Below are positions 61,918-64,000 of a stretch of DNA of 64,000 nucleotides, piece after piece. Position 1 is the first letter of the stretch. Each line of letters opens with the position of its first letter. The position numbers and the translations under genes were made by a program. The notes beneath the pieces were generated by a model that saw only the letters and a list, made by a program, of their open reading frames with translations, was not told where the DNA came from and did not search any database. Origin of the DNA: Parabacteroides timonensis (lineage in GTDB: Bacteria; Bacteroidota; Bacteroidia; Bacteroidales; Tannerellaceae); contig NZ_LT669941.1 in the NCBI RefSeq assembly GCF_900128505.1, forward strand, positions 3,017,804 through 3,081,803, written 5' to 3'.

Positions 61918-62020
61918 CCGACACTGTCGACAATATTGTCGAGAGCGTCAGCAATATTGTCGACAACGTCGGCAAAGCTTTCGACAGTGTCGGCAAAGCT
62001 TTCGAGGGCGTCGGCAACAG
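61918..62020. repeat. 21-bp-period TCGA/TCGG array, possibly coding for heptads
   Basis: TCGA or TCGG/TCAG words occur at 61927, 61939, 61948, 61960, 61969, 61981, 61990, 62002 and 62011, with spacings alternating 12 and 9. The perfect palindrome TCGACAATATTGTCGA lies at 61927-61942. Because 21 is seven codons, the plus frame (from a possible TTG at 61896 to a stop at 62046-62048) reads heptads such as VDNIVES, VSNIVDN and VGKAFDS. A gene there is speculative; no ATG is available. Confidence 0.75.
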
Positions 62021-62209
62021 ATTAGATGTAGAGGCAATTCCACTTTAGAGCATAGAAAACAAGAGGTTCTCCCTGATGTTTTCAAGTATGATTCAGCAAA
62101 AGGAATCCATACAGGATATAAGTACCCCAAAACACCTCCCATATATAAGAGAAACATCTTAAAAAAGCAGTTTTAATCAAACTTATTCTTTTTAATAAAG
62201 AACGATCTG

Positions 62210-62217
62210 TATATTTG
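62210..62217 (+). promoter_or_regulatory. Promoter -7 box of the sulfatase gene
   Basis: TATATTTG matches TAnnTTTG and leaves a leader of about 110 bases. Confidence 0.55.
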
Positions 62218-62332
62218 TATCCTATTTATAAACGACAATAAATCTATCTATTCAAACAGAAAGATTGCTATAAAAAAATGCGGACCTTTAGTTCCAAATA
62301 AAATTATCATAAATCAATAGACTAAAAATATC

Positions 62333-63874
62333 ATGAAATCAAATGTACTAATCGGTCTCGGACTAGGAGCATTCCTTGTCTCCCCGACCACCTCACATGC
62401 TCAAAAGGCAAAAGAGACAAAAACTCCGAATGTCATTTTCATCTACGCTGACGACCTGGGTTATGGCGACCTGGAATGTTACGGTGCAACGAAAGTGAAA
62501 ACACCTAACGTGAACAAACTGGCAGATACCGGTATTCGCTTTATGAATGCCCATGCCACAGCATCTACCAGTACACCATCGCGCTACTCGATGCTGACAG
62601 GAGAATATGCATGGCGTCATCCGGGAACAGATATTGCAGCCGGAAATGCCGGAATGATCATCCGTCCCGAACGTTATACAATAGCTGATATGTTCAAAAA
62701 CTCAGGATATACCACTGCCGCTCTCGGTAAATGGCATCTGGGATTAGGAGACAAAGATGGTGAACAGGATTGGAATGCTCCTCTCCCTACAGCCTTGGGC
62801 GACCTGGGATTTGATTATTCCTATATTATGGCAGCAACAGCCGACCGCGTTCCTTGTGTTTTTATAGAAAATGGAAAAGTTGCCAATTATGACCCTTCCG
62901 CTCCGATAGAAGTGGACTATCAAAAACCGTTTGAAGGCGAACCGCTCGGTAAAGATCATCCTGAACTACTCTATAACCTGAAACATAGTCACGGTCACGA
63001 CATGGCTATCGTAAACGGTATCGGCCGTATCGGCTATATGAAAGGTGGTGGTAAAGCACTCTGGAAAGATGAGAACCTGGCAGACTCCATTACAGTCCAT
63101 GCCATCAACTTCATCAAAGAAAATAAAGAGAAGCCGTTCTTCATGTATTTTGCTACAAATGATGTACATGTTCCCCGCTTCCCTCACGAACGTTTCCGCG
63201 GTAAAAACGAGATGGGATTAAGAGGGGATGCTATCGTACAATTCGACTGGAGTGTCGGTCAGATCATGAACACTCTGAAAGAACTGGGATTAGATGAAAA
63301 CACATTAATCATCCTATCCAGCGACAATGGTCCGGTATTGGATGACGGTTACGACGATCGTGCTATCGAACTGGCAGGCGACCATAAACCGGGCGGTCCT
63401 CTTCGTGGAGGGAAATACAGTGCATTCGAAGCCGGAACCCGTATCCCGGCTATTGTCAACTGGCCGAAAGGAATAAAGAAAGCACAGGTGTCCGATGTAT
63501 TGGTTTCACAAATCGACTGGTTCCGCTCACTGGGTTCCCTGATCGGAGCCACGCTACCGAAAGGATCAGCTCCCGACAGCTACGACCGTCTGGGCAACTG
63601 GTTAGGAACAGACAACACAGACCGTCCCTGGGTAATCGAACAGGCAAACGACCATACACTTTCCGTTCGTACAAAAGACTGGAAATATATTGAATCGAGC
63701 GATAGTCCTTCCATGATACAATGGGGGCCAAAAATAGAAACCGGTTATCAAAAGGCTCCATCCCTGTACGATATGCGCAAAGTAAACGAACAGGAAAATG
63801 AAGCAGAGAAACATCCTGAGATTGTATACAAATTACAGGAAATACTGAAAGATGTACGCAATAGAAAATTGTAA
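62333..63874 (+). CDS. Secreted S-type (formylglycine) sulfatase
   Basis: The 513-aa product has a signal peptide ending TSHAQ. The alkaline-phosphatase-fold sulfatase pattern follows: 'PNVIFIYADDLGYGDLECYG' (metal-binding DD), the activation motif S80-T-P-S-R84, 'AALGKWHLGLGDKDG', and 'LIILSSDNGPVLDDGYDDRA' (metal-binding D-N). Because position 80 is Ser rather than Cys, maturation to formylglycine would need an anSME-type radical SAM enzyme. The substrate is a sulfated glycan or glycan fragment; mucin or glycosaminoglycan is plausible given the GH20 and GH109-like genes, but this is inference. It is monocistronic, with a strong terminator. Confidence 0.93.
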   Translation: MKSNVLIGLGLGAFLVSPTTSHAQKAKETKTPNVIFIYADDLGYGDLECYGATKVKTPNVNKLADTGIRFMNAHATASTSTPSRYSMLTGEYAWRHPGTDIAAGNAGMIIRPERYTIADMFKNSGYTTAALGKWHLGLGDKDGEQDWNAPLPTALGDLGFDYSYIMAATADRVPCVFIENGKVANYDPSAPIEVDYQKPFEGEPLGKDHPELLYNLKHSHGHDMAIVNGIGRIGYMKGGGKALWKDENLADSITVHAINFIKENKEKPFFMYFATNDVHVPRFPHERFRGKNEMGLRGDAIVQFDWSVGQIMNTLKELGLDENTLIILSSDNGPVLDDGYDDRAIELAGDHKPGGPLRGGKYSAFEAGTRIPAIVNWPKGIKKAQVSDVLVSQIDWFRSLGSLIGATLPKGSAPDSYDRLGNWLGTDNTDRPWVIEQANDHTLSVRTKDWKYIESSDSPSMIQWGPKIETGYQKAPSLYDMRKVNEQENEAEKHPEIVYKLQEILKDVRNRKL

Positions 63875-63898
63875 ACAGTAGAGATCTTATTCAATATC

Positions 63899-63928
63899 AA
63901 TGGCCTGGAGCAAAAGTTCCAGGCCATT
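63899..63928 (+). terminator. Terminator of the sulfatase gene
   Basis: AATGGCCTGGA (63899-63909) pairs with TCCAGGCCATT (63918-63928). Further T residues follow. Confidence 0.88.
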
Positions 63929-63965
63929 TTTATGTTTTTACCTTTTTTTATCAGGGAATAGACAT

Positions 63966-63973
63966 TATCTTTG
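63966..63973 (+). promoter_or_regulatory. Promoter -7 box of a gene beyond the window
   Basis: TATCTTTG matches TAnnTTTG, 28 bases before the window edge. The gene it serves is not visible. Confidence 0.5.
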
Positions 63974-64000
63974 CAAACTATTGGGCAGAAAATAAAAGGA

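Larger units (their letters stand above)
61668..62332. other. 665-bp intergenic region between divergent purL and sulfatase genes
   Basis: It holds the purL promoter, a 21-bp-period repeat array (61918-62020) and the sulfatase promoter box at 62210. A small GACGGATTTCCGTCC hairpin lies near 61700. Nothing else gene-like is convincing, except a possible 50-codon frame across the array. Confidence 0.6.

Noticed and set aside
61948..62157. 69-codon minus-strand frame ending in Cys/Arg repeats
   Set aside because: The repeats are a by-product of the 21-bp array, and the frame has no promoter or homologous features. The array itself is reported instead.

Overview
The window looks like a chromosome segment of a gut Bacteroidales bacterium, most likely Parabacteroides or a close relative. 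The reasons are several SusC/SusD pairs, an ECF sigma/FecR/TonB-receptor cascade, many lipoprotein signal peptides, a fused PurL, large DUF6383-type surface proteins, promoters of the Bacteroides -7 type (TAnnTTTG), and almost no Shine-Dalgarno sequences. I saw no rRNA, tRNA, CRISPR array or intact insertion sequence.

Layout. 1-3191: the N-terminal part of a giant secreted protein. 3684-6303: a GC-rich DUF3987/DUF4248 pair of the accessory type. 6304-7166: two tandem minus-strand units, each with a promoter, a short FYWLF-containing reading frame and an intrinsic terminator. 7167-15699: a tightly spaced plus-strand run of eight genes joining iron and heme functions (porin, imelysin lipoprotein, di-heme DUF1111 oxidoreductase, second porin, mono-heme lipoprotein) to a Rid-like protein, a hemerythrin and a LuxR regulator. 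15808-19010: a second copy of the Rid/hemerythrin/LuxR triad, interrupted by a ParE-type toxin-antitoxin pair. 19229-21260: DUF3575 and DUF3868 fimbria-type accessory genes. 21342-22466: a RelE-type module and a MNT/HEPN module that share a 59-bp promoter-leader duplication.

22537-27412: a 1266-aa surface protein and an HU-like/DUF4469 protein. Directly upstream is a short segment bounded by perfect 19-bp inverted repeats and carrying a promoter that now points away from the two genes. This looks like a phase-variation switch read in the OFF state. 27525-33108: nitronate monooxygenase, PstS, a phosphate-type porin and a GH20 hexosaminidase. 33255-36947: a second giant DUF6383-type protein. 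37380-45821: a glycan-utilisation locus (GH109-like oxidoreductase/glycosidase, SusD, SusC with an STN domain, FecR anti-sigma, divergent ECF sigma). 46231-51717: a GDPD lipase-type enzyme with an Oar-like receptor, an unknown secreted protein and a small porin. 51822-52084: a second, less perfect inverted-repeat pair of the same family as the 27-kb switch, placed between that porin and a second SusC/SusD pair (52239-56972). A paralogous porin (57176-57790), purL (57978-61667), a 21-bp-period repeat array and an S-type sulfatase (62333-63874) follow.

Taken together, the window is mostly cell-envelope and nutrient-capture functions (iron/heme, phosphate, host-type amino sugars). At least one and perhaps three surface loci sit beside copies of one recombination-site-like motif, AGTTC-N5-GAACT with a one-sided ACGT. 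All functional calls rest on reading the translations and motifs; no database search was run.
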